This document shows positions 16,780-26,472 of a DNA stretch of 64,000 bases, in pieces. The notes beneath the pieces are model-generated. The model saw only the letters and a program-made list of their open reading frames with translations, searched no databases and was not told the origin of the DNA. Within the stretch, counting starts at the first letter, position 1. The number at the start of each line of letters is the position of its first letter. A program made the position numbers and the translations under genes. Location: assembly GCA_964611035.1 (NCBI GenBank), contig CAZSWT010000007.1:1-64000 (forward strand). Reading direction: 5' to 3'. The DNA comes from B33-G16 sp964611035 (GTDB taxonomy: Bacteria; Desulfobacterota; DSM-4660; Desulfatiglandales; B25-G16).

Positions 16780-18510
16780 TTAATTCCATTGCTTTTCTTG
16801 GATCAACTCTTTAAGCACACTTTTTTGAATGTTTTGAGTCTCTTCCCACATTTCCTGGATGGATTGGGGAATAGTGATTTGAAGACATCCAGGGCGGAAT
16901 AGGCAGGTTTCAGGCTCTTCATCCCAATCGTACCTATTGGTGCTGTCCAAATCGAAGGGGCTTCCCCTAAAGCCTCCAGTCAACAAAGATATTCGAGAAA
17001 ATATGTGGCGATCCTTTACTCCAATGCAGTTAGGGATAGCATTTGGGCTAATGCACCGAATTATGCTGGGAGGGATTGTGTTTTGATACCATAACCCGGT
17101 TGAAGCAAAGTAAGCGCCTTCTTTAATCAGGTTTAGGGAATTAAGCTGGTAGGGATTTTTAATCAGTCCATAGAAAGAGCCTTTCTCTACTATGATGTCC
17201 ATTTCCGTAAATCTCTGCAAAAAGATAAGTAACTTTTCCATATACACTATAAAATGGAAAAACTCGTCGTGACCCAGTCCCATGTTATCAACAATGTTTG
17301 CAAGAAGATTAAAAGTAAGCTGGGAAACAGGAGGAATAGGATAAAGTTCAAACAGGGCCTTCAGGTTAAATTTATCCAATTTTTCCATGAATTCAGGGAG
17401 GATGGGATAGTTTTTTAGGGAGTGAGCGCCTTTACGTAATCTCTTTACAACAACAGATGCAGGCACCTTACCAACCGTAACCATGCGCATGGCATCAATA
17501 GTCCGGGCTTCGGTTTCGGAAATGGCCTGGGTGAGTTCCGTATCCACCTTTTGAGATATATAGCTTTTACGAAATTCTTGCATAACCTTAAATGTTTGAC
17601 GATAGATAAACTGTGCTAAAGGCCTTTCAAAGGAAAGATCGGGATCTCTGCTAATTTCATAATGAATAATCCTGAGGATATCTTCATTGTTATAGCGAAG
17701 AACAAGAAAACACCCGATTTGGAGTGCTTCATTTTTATCTCTTTTCTTTAGATACGCAATAAAGCGCTTGACCAGATTTGAAAAACTGTCTCTCCATTCC
17801 CCTTTTTGCCTTAGTTGACTGTAAGAAACTCTAAACCAATTCTGGCTGATCAGATCTTTTTCACGGATTCCCACACGCAGTTCAAGAAATTTTCGATAGA
17901 TCTTTTGAAAAGCGGTTAGGCTTTGAAAAAGGACCTGCTTCTCCTTTTCTTTTAGATTTGTGTTACGTGAGACATAGATAAAGATTGCTTCAATTTCGTA
18001 GTTATTGATCAGGACTTCACAGACATGAGATTTAATTATATGATTGATATTTTTTTCTCGACCCAGAATGATCTGGATAATCGGTTTGATTATGATCAAG
18101 AATTCCGGTGTCCTGAGTTTGTGAAAGTTTAGCAATTCAAGGAGTAATTGTGGAGAAACGTGGTTTCTGTATTTCCCTGACGTTTCAGTCAGAATCTTTA
18201 CGATACACATATCTAGAAAGATAAAGGGGTGGGGAAGAGATGAGCTGAGAAAAATGTCATGTAATTTTTGAATGACAGTTAGGTCATACGGTTTTTTTGG
18301 AAAGATGATATCTGCTAGATTCTGCTTGTGGTCTTTATTCTCCAGCAATGACTTCGCTATTTTCCACTCTTTCTCAAAGCAGGCATAAATTGAGTCAGTG
18401 TCCAGATAGGGATGATTGTTCGGAGTGAACAGAAAGTCCAGCGAATAGGTTTCAAATGCCTTGAGTTGGGAGAGAATAAATTGGTGGATATCTTCTATAT
18501 CAAAAGGCAT
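16780..18510 (-). CDS. Unrecognised 576-residue protein
   Basis: I do not recognise a family. The protein is largely helical, without a signal peptide or membrane segments, and begins MPFDIEDIHQFILSQLKAFETYSLDFLF. The C-terminal quarter contains SFYGLIKNPYQLNSL, ASTGLWYQN and CISPNAIPNCIGVKDRHIFSR, then an acidic stretch before CLFRPGCLQITIPQS. Codon usage resembles its neighbours. It lies between pyrG and the giant GlmS-like gene, on the same strand, so it may take part in nucleotide-sugar or glutamine metabolism; that is only context. Confidence 0.75.
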   Translation of the reverse strand: MPFDIEDIHQFILSQLKAFETYSLDFLFTPNNHPYLDTDSIYACFEKEWKIAKSLLENKDHKQNLADIIFPKKPYDLTVIQKLHDIFLSSSLPHPFIFLDMCIVKILTETSGKYRNHVSPQLLLELLNFHKLRTPEFLIIIKPIIQIILGREKNINHIIKSHVCEVLINNYEIEAIFIYVSRNTNLKEKEKQVLFQSLTAFQKIYRKFLELRVGIREKDLISQNWFRVSYSQLRQKGEWRDSFSNLVKRFIAYLKKRDKNEALQIGCFLVLRYNNEDILRIIHYEISRDPDLSFERPLAQFIYRQTFKVMQEFRKSYISQKVDTELTQAISETEARTIDAMRMVTVGKVPASVVVKRLRKGAHSLKNYPILPEFMEKLDKFNLKALFELYPIPPVSQLTFNLLANIVDNMGLGHDEFFHFIVYMEKLLIFLQRFTEMDIIVEKGSFYGLIKNPYQLNSLNLIKEGAYFASTGLWYQNTIPPSIIRCISPNAIPNCIGVKDRHIFSRISLLTGGFRGSPFDLDSTNRYDWDEEPETCLFRPGCLQITIPQSIQEMWEETQNIQKSVLKELIQEKQWN

Positions 18511-18604
18511 AAATAGTTACTTCTACTAAATATAGATACAAGTTTTGATTAGCTTTTGCCCACCAAGGCCTTCTTAAAGTCACTATATACTATTGACAAT
18601 TACG

Positions 18605-21600
18605 TTAAAAGTTATCGCCGGATGAGGAAGATATGATGAATTCAGCAATCTTTTCTGCGCTATTGCCAAAAAGTTTTTCCATCTCAAGCACATTGAGATA
18701 ATTGTCATCCCAGGGAAGATCTGTCTCTTCAACAATATTTTTAATGTGACTAAACTTATCACCCAGGGCCTTTATCTTTTTTGACAGATCTATTTCTCTC
18801 TTAAAGCCTATATTGAGAAGCAGCAAGTGATCAATGTGAGGCCCTTTTTTTATTATGGGGATGACAAGGATGCTTCTGTTATCAATTGTTCCTTTCCCAA
18901 TAAAGACATTTCCGGCCTTGACAATGATTCTCTTCGTTCCTTTAAGCCTGTTACCTGCTTGGGCGCGGGAGATAAGTTTAGAAGAACTGCCCGTCTTCTT
19001 TAAAAGCTTGATCATTGAATTTTCAACTGGTTCCCCGGTAAATGTAAGATTGCCTATTTTATAGATTGTCTCACCTTTTATTTCGGCAATAATTTCCTGA
19101 AGGTTTTTCAACACAAGAACATTCTTGTTAATAAGGTTGCTTACGTCAAATCCATTTTTCTTCAGACTATCAAATATAAGCCCCTCGATTGGTTTCCATA
19201 TCCTGCTCGTTCCCACTGTAACTGTTTTGGCCTGGTGCTTTATTGCATCTATTGGCCTGGCCATATCATTTATAGCTTCTCCTATAGAGCGAAAAAAGAT
19301 ATCAAACATATTAGGGGCTGTTCCACTAACGCCAAAATCCAGCTCAAAGTCAGACACAGGGAGCCGTCCAGAGAGGTATTTTAACAAAAGGGTCAGATCA
19401 GAGGCGGCGTTTAATTCCATGGCTGTGGTGTATCGCCTATCTCCCATTCTTTTTTTGAAATAAGAAAAAAATTTCGCAGTTTTTTCTTGAAAGACCTTTT
19501 CCAGTATTGTTTGGTAGATATCAAGACCTTTTTCAATCGAGGCCGAAATATATGCACTCATCTCTTGCCTGAAATCGAAAAGAAAACGAGATTCTTCATT
19601 TATTGCCCTTGCTGCATAATAACCCCAGAGATGACCTGCCAGTGTTGTTATAATAGGAGAGAACCGCTCCTCTATCTCTGGTACATAAATTAATGAATCT
19701 GCATAGGGTTTAAACCCTTCCTCACCCTCAGTGGCTACTACGATGGTCGTGGCCTGATGGGCCTTAAATATGGCGGTATCCTTGATAATATCATTTATCA
19801 CATCACCTCTGTTGCCGGCTGCACAGATAAAAATAAGAGGTTCTGAAGAGAGGTCAATATGTTTCTTATCTTCGACTACATCCGAAGAGATGGTCTTGTA
19901 GCAGAGCTCACTTAATTTTATCCTGATCTCATCTGCAGCTATCTTATTATAGCCACTCCCAACAACCGCCCAGTATTTTTTTGTAGGTGCAAATTTATGA
20001 GCGGATCGTGCGATCTCTTCTTTTCTCGCGAGAATCTTTTTCATCAAGGAAGGAAGCTTCATAAGTCTTTCGACCTCCCCAAGGATAAAATCATCATCCC
20101 TCATGTTCGCTAATTGTGCCAATTTAAGTCCAAGGATGCCTCCGGCTGCAATCTGAGAATAATAGGCCTTGGTGGAGGCAACAGACATCTCAATATCTCT
20201 TCCGGTACTGGTATATAAGACACCATCTACCTTGAAGGTGATATCTGAATCCCGTCTGTTCACAATAGCCATGGTGTAGGCCCCACGCTGTCTTGCCATA
20301 TCTACGGCCATATTTGTATCTGTGGTCGTACCGGATTGGGTTATTGCGATAATCAGGGTATCTCTCAAGCTCGTTTTTGAGAGGCTCCCACTGAACTCTG
20401 AAGCTTTACGAGAAGCAACTTGGATACTGCTGCTGGCAAGGTAATAATTGAGCAGCTCTGCACACCCACAGGCAGCAACTCCTGCAGTCCCTTGGCCTAT
20501 AAACAATATGTTCCGTATCCTGTTTTGTTGAAAGGCCTCTGCTAACGCAGGGGGCATAGACCTATGATCTAAGATTATTAGTGGATGCCTTTTTCCGTTT
20601 TTTCGTGATATCCTCCACCTGTTCTGAATTGTTTTTTCTACTGATTCAGGAGATTCACAGATCTCTTTAAAGAAATAGTGGGGAAAATTCTGGCGATCAA
20701 TATCCCTTGAAGTGATCTCGGTCTGTTTTATTATGTCTTCAGAAAGCTGAATGGGCTCCCCATTATAATAGAGCGCCTTAATACCGGTAAGCTCACCAGA
20801 TGATTCCTGGTCTAAAATAAATATCTGCCCCTGGTTTTTCCCTCCTGATTCATTCACATTTTTTTCACCTTCCATTTTAATATAGCGGGAAGTCTCTTCC
20901 ACCAGGCCATAGATCTCTGAGGCAGTGAGATAACATTCTTTACCCAAACCGATAAAAATCGTCTGGCCGCTGCCTCTCTGGGCCAGAAAAATTCTACCCG
21001 GTGCAATGTCAGTGTGCATGGCTATGGCATGGGAGCCTGTAAAATCATTAACAGCTAATCGGAATGATTCATCAATAGGGTGTCCCCTGTCATAATGTTT
21101 TTGTATCTGAAGGGGTATGATTTTAGTGTCTGTAGTGATCTCATCAGGGATGGATCGTTTCGTATCCTTTTCATATTTTTCTTTTAAGGTGAAGTAATTA
21201 TCAATATCCCCGTTCAGACACACGTGAATAATTCCTGCCTTGTTGATAGATTCATTCACTTTATCATTGTGGAGAATAGCATTATCAACCGGGTGACAAT
21301 TAGGTTCGCTTATCTCCCCAACAGAGGCCCAACGGGTATGCGCAACAGGAGTTTGATAAACAACTGGAAGGGCAATAAATAATTGAAAAATACTGTCATC
21401 CTGAATCTGTTTCCTTAAGAATTTTACATTATCGCCTAAATGCCCAATCTGGGCAGCAATCTTGTAGGTAAAGGTGATGGAAACAGTGTTCCCATGCCTG
21501 TTAATGGTAATACACCTGTTTCCAAGAATTTTCTCCTTCTGTCGGTCCAAAAACTCATCCAGCAATAATCTTTTTGTTAATTCTTTTTCGAACTCGAGAT

Positions 21601-22321
21601 AATCTTTGTTCTCTATTATTGTAATAACAGAAATACCAGCTGAGTCTCTGCCTCTTACCTCCAATCGATCCAGGTTATTAAACAGGGTATTTATATTTTT
21701 AATTTGTTTAAAAGCCAGGAAAGGGATATCTGTATTAGTAAAGGTGGATAGTCCCTCAATCTTTTCTAAATTCTTTAGTATCTCTTCTTTTAAAGACCAA
21801 TGAATATCCTTTAGCAGATTTATTCTCTTGATGATGACCTCATTTTCCTCAACGGGGAGGAGGGTTAATATTTTATCATGTTCATTTTCTTCCACACCAA
21901 TTACCTTTTCCAAGGCAAGGGATATTTTCTCAAGCTTTTCCCTTTTAGGGGCCTCTTTAAAGATCGTATAAAGACAAGATGTAAGTTTGAGATTCCCGAT
22001 ATGGTTTTGTAATTCTTTGATAAAGGTTTCTCCACCGAGGTAGTTCTTTGTAAGATCTGTCTTTCCTTTTTGTATCTTTTTATAGGTATATCCCTTTAGG
22101 TGAAGAATCATGGATTCTATTTCTTTTAAAGGGGTTTTGGGTGTGGCAATCTCCTCTTTTTTAAAGGCTACGATACCGGTAAGCCCACAATTAAGTCGGC
22201 TGTCTTGAACTGGAAAGAAAATAAAGGCACCAGCAGGGACGCTCTTTATGCTCTTCCCAAAATAAATTCTGTGCGACAAATTTTTTTTAAAGAGGATCGT
22301 TATTTTTTCTAAAAAAGCCAT
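18605..22321 (-). CDS. Giant GlmS-like glutamine-fructose-6-phosphate aminotransferase
   Basis: 1238 residues, twice the usual 610. The family blocks are in order: NCGLTGI with candidate nucleophile Cys45; RLEVRGRDSAG (219-229); HTRWASVGEISEPN (328-341); CLNGDIDN (368-375); FPHYFFKEI (546-554); first SIS domain with QSGTTTDT (662-669) and EMSVASTKAY (711-720); second SIS from about 775. Three oddities: the nucleophile sits behind 44 extra residues rather than the start Met, about 150 residues are inserted between Cys45 and the RGRDSAG block, and about 290 residues follow the second SIS. GlmS makes glucosamine-6-phosphate from fructose-6-phosphate and glutamine. nagB and glmM follow upstream in the same orientation. 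Whether the N-terminus is processed, and whether it still acts on fructose-6-phosphate, is unknown. Confidence 0.85.
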   Translation of the reverse strand: MAFLEKITILFKKNLSHRIYFGKSIKSVPAGAFIFFPVQDSRLNCGLTGIVAFKKEEIATPKTPLKEIESMILHLKGYTYKKIQKGKTDLTKNYLGGETFIKELQNHIGNLKLTSCLYTIFKEAPKREKLEKISLALEKVIGVEENEHDKILTLLPVEENEVIIKRINLLKDIHWSLKEEILKNLEKIEGLSTFTNTDIPFLAFKQIKNINTLFNNLDRLEVRGRDSAGISVITIIENKDYLEFEKELTKRLLLDEFLDRQKEKILGNRCITINRHGNTVSITFTYKIAAQIGHLGDNVKFLRKQIQDDSIFQLFIALPVVYQTPVAHTRWASVGEISEPNCHPVDNAILHNDKVNESINKAGIIHVCLNGDIDNYFTLKEKYEKDTKRSIPDEITTDTKIIPLQIQKHYDRGHPIDESFRLAVNDFTGSHAIAMHTDIAPGRIFLAQRGSGQTIFIGLGKECYLTASEIYGLVEETSRYIKMEGEKNVNESGGKNQGQIFILDQESSGELTGIKALYYNGEPIQLSEDIIKQTEITSRDIDRQNFPHYFFKEICESPESVEKTIQNRWRISRKNGKRHPLIILDHRSMPPALAEAFQQNRIRNILFIGQGTAGVAACGCAELLNYYLASSSIQVASRKASEFSGSLSKTSLRDTLIIAITQSGTTTDTNMAVDMARQRGAYTMAIVNRRDSDITFKVDGVLYTSTGRDIEMSVASTKAYYSQIAAGGILGLKLAQLANMRDDDFILGEVERLMKLPSLMKKILARKEEIARSAHKFAPTKKYWAVVGSGYNKIAADEIRIKLSELCYKTISSDVVEDKKHIDLSSEPLIFICAAGNRGDVINDIIKDTAIFKAHQATTIVVATEGEEGFKPYADSLIYVPEIEERFSPIITTLAGHLWGYYAARAINEESRFLFDFRQEMSAYISASIEKGLDIYQTILEKVFQEKTAKFFSYFKKRMGDRRYTTAMELNAASDLTLLLKYLSGRLPVSDFELDFGVSGTAPNMFDIFFRSIGEAINDMARPIDAIKHQAKTVTVGTSRIWKPIEGLIFDSLKKNGFDVSNLINKNVLVLKNLQEIIAEIKGETIYKIGNLTFTGEPVENSMIKLLKKTGSSSKLISRAQAGNRLKGTKRIIVKAGNVFIGKGTIDNRSILVIPIIKKGPHIDHLLLLNIGFKREIDLSKKIKALGDKFSHIKNIVEETDLPWDDNYLNVLEMEKLFGNSAEKIAEFIISSSSGDNF

Positions 22322-22593
22322 TTTTTTATAAGAGATCTCATGTGGTGTATTCTACCATTGTCATGATTATATGGTAAGTATGGGTTTTTAAAAAGATTTA
22401 AAATCAGTACTTTTTTGTGTCATGGTCAAAGAGAAAGGTCAAGGAGTAATTTCGTACGGAGAACTAAACCAAGATTGACTGAAAAGTATATTTATTTGGT
22501 TACGGCGAACAATAAACCAATACAATGATCGAGCTTATAAAAAGAATAAATGTTTTAAAAAGGTGTTAGGATTTCGATTTTCTGAAAACCTGT

Positions 22594-23556
22594 TTAGTCG
22601 CTCATGTTTTCAATCTCAATACCACGTTGGTTTATCTTGTTTGCGTTTTCCAGCACCTTTTTGGCAGCGGCCTTATCGATCACATAAATCATGGTACCAC
22701 CTTGTTTAGAAAATATTTGCCCGTAGGATATGGGCACTAACGGTGTGGGGTCATGTAAAAGGGATTCTGCTACAGGATCTACCTTACGCTCTCCATTGGC
22801 CAAAAGAAGCACTGTTTTTGCATTATAAACGAGCTCAACCCCCATGGAGATGGCATACCAGGGGCTTTGCTCTTTACTTGAAAAGTGCCCGTCTTTCACG
22901 GCATTTGCCACGGTATTTTCATCAAGTTTCACTAAAAGCATCTTGTTTTCCTCAAAAGGGATGCCTGACTCATGAAAGGCAACATGACCACGCCCGCCAA
23001 CCCCTATCACCTGGAGGTCAATCCCTCCGTTTCGCTCAATTTTTTCCCAGTATGCATCTAATATCTCTTTTCGAATCCAGGCAAGATATTCAGATTGAGC
23101 ATTGGTCTTGATTACAATGGCCTTTCCTTTATCGGCCCCCTGCTCCTCCCAATCATTGGGGTTGGCATTGAGCTCGGCGAGAAGATGTTTCTGATCAATG
23201 AGCGTGCCCCAGGGTACATTCGTTTCCTTGAATTTTTTTTCAAGGAGCCCGAAAAGTTCCTGCACCATAAAAAAGCCATAGCTTTCAGGATGCAGGGCAC
23301 GCTGCTGGGCATTTTCTCCGGGGAGACCCACATATTCATCGAGGTTAAAACTTTTAATTTTCGTACAGTCAATCGCCCCTGCATTCGCTAACATGGCAAA
23401 GTGTTTATAAAGGCCAGTGGGCGTATTACCGGTAGCGAGGCCAAGAACATGGGTATCCTTATTGTGTAATGTGTTTTTTATGTCTTTTATAACTATTTGG
23501 GCAGCAACCTCACTCATATGATCAAAATCTTTGGTTACAATTACCTTAAAGGGCAT
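22594..23556 (-). CDS. nagB: Glucosamine-6-phosphate deaminase
   Basis: 320 residues, a little longer than the usual 245-270. Family landmarks are GLATGNTPTGLY (38-49) for phosphate binding, FNLDEYVGLP (about 88-97) with the catalytic Asp, and GVGGRGHVAFHESG (about 188-201) with the ring-opening His. It interconverts glucosamine-6-phosphate and fructose-6-phosphate with ammonia, the reverse sense of GlmS. It lies 24 bp downstream of glmM and upstream of the GlmS-like gene, so making and breaking glucosamine-6-phosphate are encoded side by side. Confidence 0.92.
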   Translation of the reverse strand: MPFKVIVTKDFDHMSEVAAQIVIKDIKNTLHNKDTHVLGLATGNTPTGLYKHFAMLANAGAIDCTKIKSFNLDEYVGLPGENAQQRALHPESYGFFMVQELFGLLEKKFKETNVPWGTLIDQKHLLAELNANPNDWEEQGADKGKAIVIKTNAQSEYLAWIRKEILDAYWEKIERNGGIDLQVIGVGGRGHVAFHESGIPFEENKMLLVKLDENTVANAVKDGHFSSKEQSPWYAISMGVELVYNAKTVLLLANGERKVDPVAESLLHDPTPLVPISYGQIFSKQGGTMIYVIDKAAAKKVLENANKINQRGIEIENMSD

Positions 23557-23580
23557 AGTGGCATCTCCTGCCTGGATTTT

Positions 23581-24930
23581 TTAACAAAGTTTTTTTCGGA
23601 TCACATCAACAATTTGCCTACAGTATTTCTCAGTCTCCTCATCAGTAGGTCCCTCAACCATCACACGGCACATATTCTGCGTTCCTGAGTAGCGAACAAG
23701 GACCCTTCCCTTATCACCCAATACCTTTTCAACGCCTTTAATAACTTGATTTATCTCAGGAATGGTGGAGAGCTCTGGTTTGCTCTTCACGTCAATATTA
23801 ATGAGTTTTTGGGGAAACACCTTCATCACGTGAGCAAGTTCAGATAAGGGCTTTTGAGCCTTTTTCATGGCGGCCAGTAGCTGCAACGCAGTAATAATGC
23901 CATCACCTGTGGTGTGATGATCTAAAAAGATTATATGACCTGATTCTTCACCGCCAATAACGGATCCCTTTGCTTGCATCTCTTCCAAAACATATCTATC
24001 GCCAACCTTGGTCGCTTCCTGTTCGATACCAAGTTCTTTTAACGCAATGCCAAAGCCGATATTACTCATAACCGTACATACAACCAGATTATTATTTAAT
24101 GTGCCTTCCTTTTTCATCTCTTTGGCACAAATGGCCATGATTTGATCTCCTGTGAGCACAGTTCCCTTCTCATCGACTGCAATACAGCGATCGCCATCTC
24201 CGTCAAAGGCAAATCCTACATCTGCCTTATTTTTAATTACTTCTTCCGCAAGAGTTTCCGGGTGTTGAGATCCACAATTTGCATTGATATTTTCCCCATT
24301 AGGCTCATCAAAAAGAGAGATGACATCGGCTCCTAACTCAAAAAAGGTATCAGGCGCTACCCTATAGGTAGCTCCATGGGCACAGTCCAGGACAACTTTT
24401 GTCCCCTCCAGAGTGTAGTCCTTGGGAAAGGTATTTTTTAAAAATACGATGTATCGGCCTCTGGCATCATCCATACGGGATGCCCTGCCCAATTCATTAG
24501 CCGAGGGATGCAGGGTATGCATTTTATTAGAGAATATCAATTTTTCTATCTCAAGCTCCTTTTCATCGGGAAGCTTGAGGCCTTCGTGAGAGAATATTTT
24601 AATGCCATTATCCTGAAATGGATTGTGAGAGGCAGATATAACAATACCAGCATCGGCTCTCATGCTATTGGTTGTAAAGGCAATGCCTGGTGTGGGTAAG
24701 GGCCCTACCAAAAGGGCATTTACCCCCATAGAACAGATCCCAGATACCAGCGCATTTTCAAGCATGTATCCGGAGATACGGGTATCTTTCCCTATAATGA
24801 TCCTTGGGGTGTGACCTTTTCGTTTAAACAGATAAGCGGTGGCCCTACCAATATTTAAGGCCATTTCTGCAGTCATGGGGTATTCATTGGCCACACCTCT
24901 TACACCATCAGTGCCGAATAGTTCTCCCAT
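23581..24930 (-). CDS. glmM: Phosphoglucosamine mutase
   Basis: 449 residues, full length. It converts glucosamine-6-phosphate to the 1-phosphate for UDP-N-acetylglucosamine, needed for peptidoglycan and lipid A. The phosphoserine is S101 in SASHNP, and the metal-binding loop is FDGDGDR (D243, D245, D247). The sugar loop GGEESGH and the C-terminal phosphate loop (RYSGT) are present. GGAGG lies upstream of the start, and a strong promoter about 120 bp upstream probably drives glmM-nagB and perhaps the GlmS-like gene. Confidence 0.96.
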   Translation of the reverse strand: MGELFGTDGVRGVANEYPMTAEMALNIGRATAYLFKRKGHTPRIIIGKDTRISGYMLENALVSGICSMGVNALLVGPLPTPGIAFTTNSMRADAGIVISASHNPFQDNGIKIFSHEGLKLPDEKELEIEKLIFSNKMHTLHPSANELGRASRMDDARGRYIVFLKNTFPKDYTLEGTKVVLDCAHGATYRVAPDTFFELGADVISLFDEPNGENINANCGSQHPETLAEEVIKNKADVGFAFDGDGDRCIAVDEKGTVLTGDQIMAICAKEMKKEGTLNNNLVVCTVMSNIGFGIALKELGIEQEATKVGDRYVLEEMQAKGSVIGGEESGHIIFLDHHTTGDGIITALQLLAAMKKAQKPLSELAHVMKVFPQKLINIDVKSKPELSTIPEINQVIKGVEKVLGDKGRVLVRYSGTQNMCRVMVEGPTDEETEKYCRQIVDVIRKKLC

Positions 24931-25037
24931 TGTTTCCCTCCTTTAAAATAATGTTTTTGTGAGGATGATATTCCATTACTTTAACATGGGTTTATATGCC
25001 AAAGTAGGCGTTTATCTGTCTGACTGGTAAAGGTGAG

Positions 25038-25066
25038 TTTATATATAAGCTTCATTTTATTGTCAA
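25038..25066 (-). promoter_or_regulatory. Strong promoter upstream of glmM
   Basis: On the minus strand TTGACA (plus 25061-25066), a 17-base spacer and TATAAA (plus 25038-25043). The inferred start is about 100 bases before the glmM ATG. The rest of 24931-25188 shows no gene. Confidence 0.7.
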
Positions 25067-25188
25067 GTATCTCAACGCTAAATTTATGGCCTGTGCCATT
25101 AAGCATTGTTTTGCAGTCGTGACTGAAAATAATAACGGTATATCACGACACATATAGGTTTAATTGATATGTTAGTCGAGTGTTATTA

Positions 25189-26175
25189 TCACTCTTTGTT
25201 CTGTGATATTATCTCCTGTATCAACAATGCCAGCTTTTCTGAGTCATGCCGTACAATACTGCCAGCAATATCGAGCATATTGGATGCATAAATTGTTCGA
25301 TTTCCCCACCAGCCATCAGTCTCATCAATTTCAACAAACTCCGCTTTTTGTTCCATGTATTGCTCTACGAGCTTTTTATCAGGTTTTTCTGCATTATATA
25401 TTATTCCGTCAACTTGCCGCTCAATAGATTCCTCAAGCTTTCTAACAAAATCAAGTCCAGAGAAATTATGGGTTTCACCGAACTTAGTCATGATATTGAT
25501 AATATATAAAATTTTTCCGTTTGTCTCCTGGAGTGCTTCTTTAACGCCTGGAACAATAAGGTTTGGAATAATGCTTGTAAACAGGTCGCCAGGCCCAATA
25601 ATGACATAGTCCGCACTGTTGATTGCCTTAATTACTGGGGGGTAAACTGAAATCGAATCACTGTGATGAGGAACGAGAAAGACATTCCGGATTTTTTCAC
25701 GTTGTGTGCCTCGGGGTATATCAATTGCTGTTTCTCCATAAATATGGCTTCCATCTGTAAGTTCAGCAACGAGCGTTGCCCTATCGATGGTAACCGGTAA
25801 AATCGTTCCCTTGTCTTCTAGAATTTCACCAAGTGCCTGCACGCCAGTAGGAAAGCTGCCCGTATATTGTGAAAGCATTGTAAGGAGCATGTTGCCTGCA
25901 TTGTGCCCCTGGAGACGCCTATCTTTGACAAAGCGTTTCAGAAACAGTATTCGTGCAATATCGTGATGTGGCGAAAGCGCAAGGATGCATTTCAGCACAT
26001 CACCAGGAGGTAAAATTCCGAGTTCATCGCGTAATCTGCCAGTGCTCCCGCCGCTGTCAACCATTGAAACCACTGCAGTAATCTTAATTCCATCCAGATC
26101 TCTCAAGCCAGAGAGGAGTGCAAATTGACCACTTCCGCCGCCAATTGTCACAAGTGTTTGCTCCTTATTTTTCAT
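25189..26175 (-). CDS. glmR: GlmR/YvcK (CofD-like) UDP-sugar-binding regulator
   Basis: 328 residues of the CofD/YvcK fold. Visible motifs are TIGGGSGQFALLSGL (10-24), VVSMVDSGGSTGRLR (35-49) and the phosphate loop GPGDLFTSIIPNLIVPG (about 197-213). In Firmicutes this protein, formerly YvcK, binds UDP-GlcNAc and stimulates GlmS, adjusting carbon flow into cell-wall precursors. Here it lies next to glmM, nagB and a GlmS-like gene, which makes the same role plausible. It is divergent from waaA. The regulatory function in this lineage is an inference. Confidence 0.88.
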   Translation of the reverse strand: MKNKEQTLVTIGGGSGQFALLSGLRDLDGIKITAVVSMVDSGGSTGRLRDELGILPPGDVLKCILALSPHHDIARILFLKRFVKDRRLQGHNAGNMLLTMLSQYTGSFPTGVQALGEILEDKGTILPVTIDRATLVAELTDGSHIYGETAIDIPRGTQREKIRNVFLVPHHSDSISVYPPVIKAINSADYVIIGPGDLFTSIIPNLIVPGVKEALQETNGKILYIINIMTKFGETHNFSGLDFVRKLEESIERQVDGIIYNAEKPDKKLVEQYMEQKAEFVEIDETDGWWGNRTIYASNMLDIAGSIVRHDSEKLALLIQEIISQNKE

Positions 26176-26472
26176 GTTTACATCCTTTTTTGTATCTTAA
26201 AAGCGTAACCAAGTGTTGCAAGTTTATTATGTTTTTACCTGAATTTGTTCAGAATCGCAATCCTTTTGAAAAAGACTTTCTTTGTTACACATGAATTTAT
26301 TATTTAAGAGGAATTCTTGCGCTTGCTTTTCCCTTGACTTTTTTAGAGGGTTTTTAAACAATCTGTCAAAAGCTCCTTTTTCACAGGAACAGGGATACCA
26401 CAAAATTGGATTTGTAGAAAAATGGGTCTACCTCCTGAAGGGGAATAAAGACATTTTTATGCGAATGAATTT

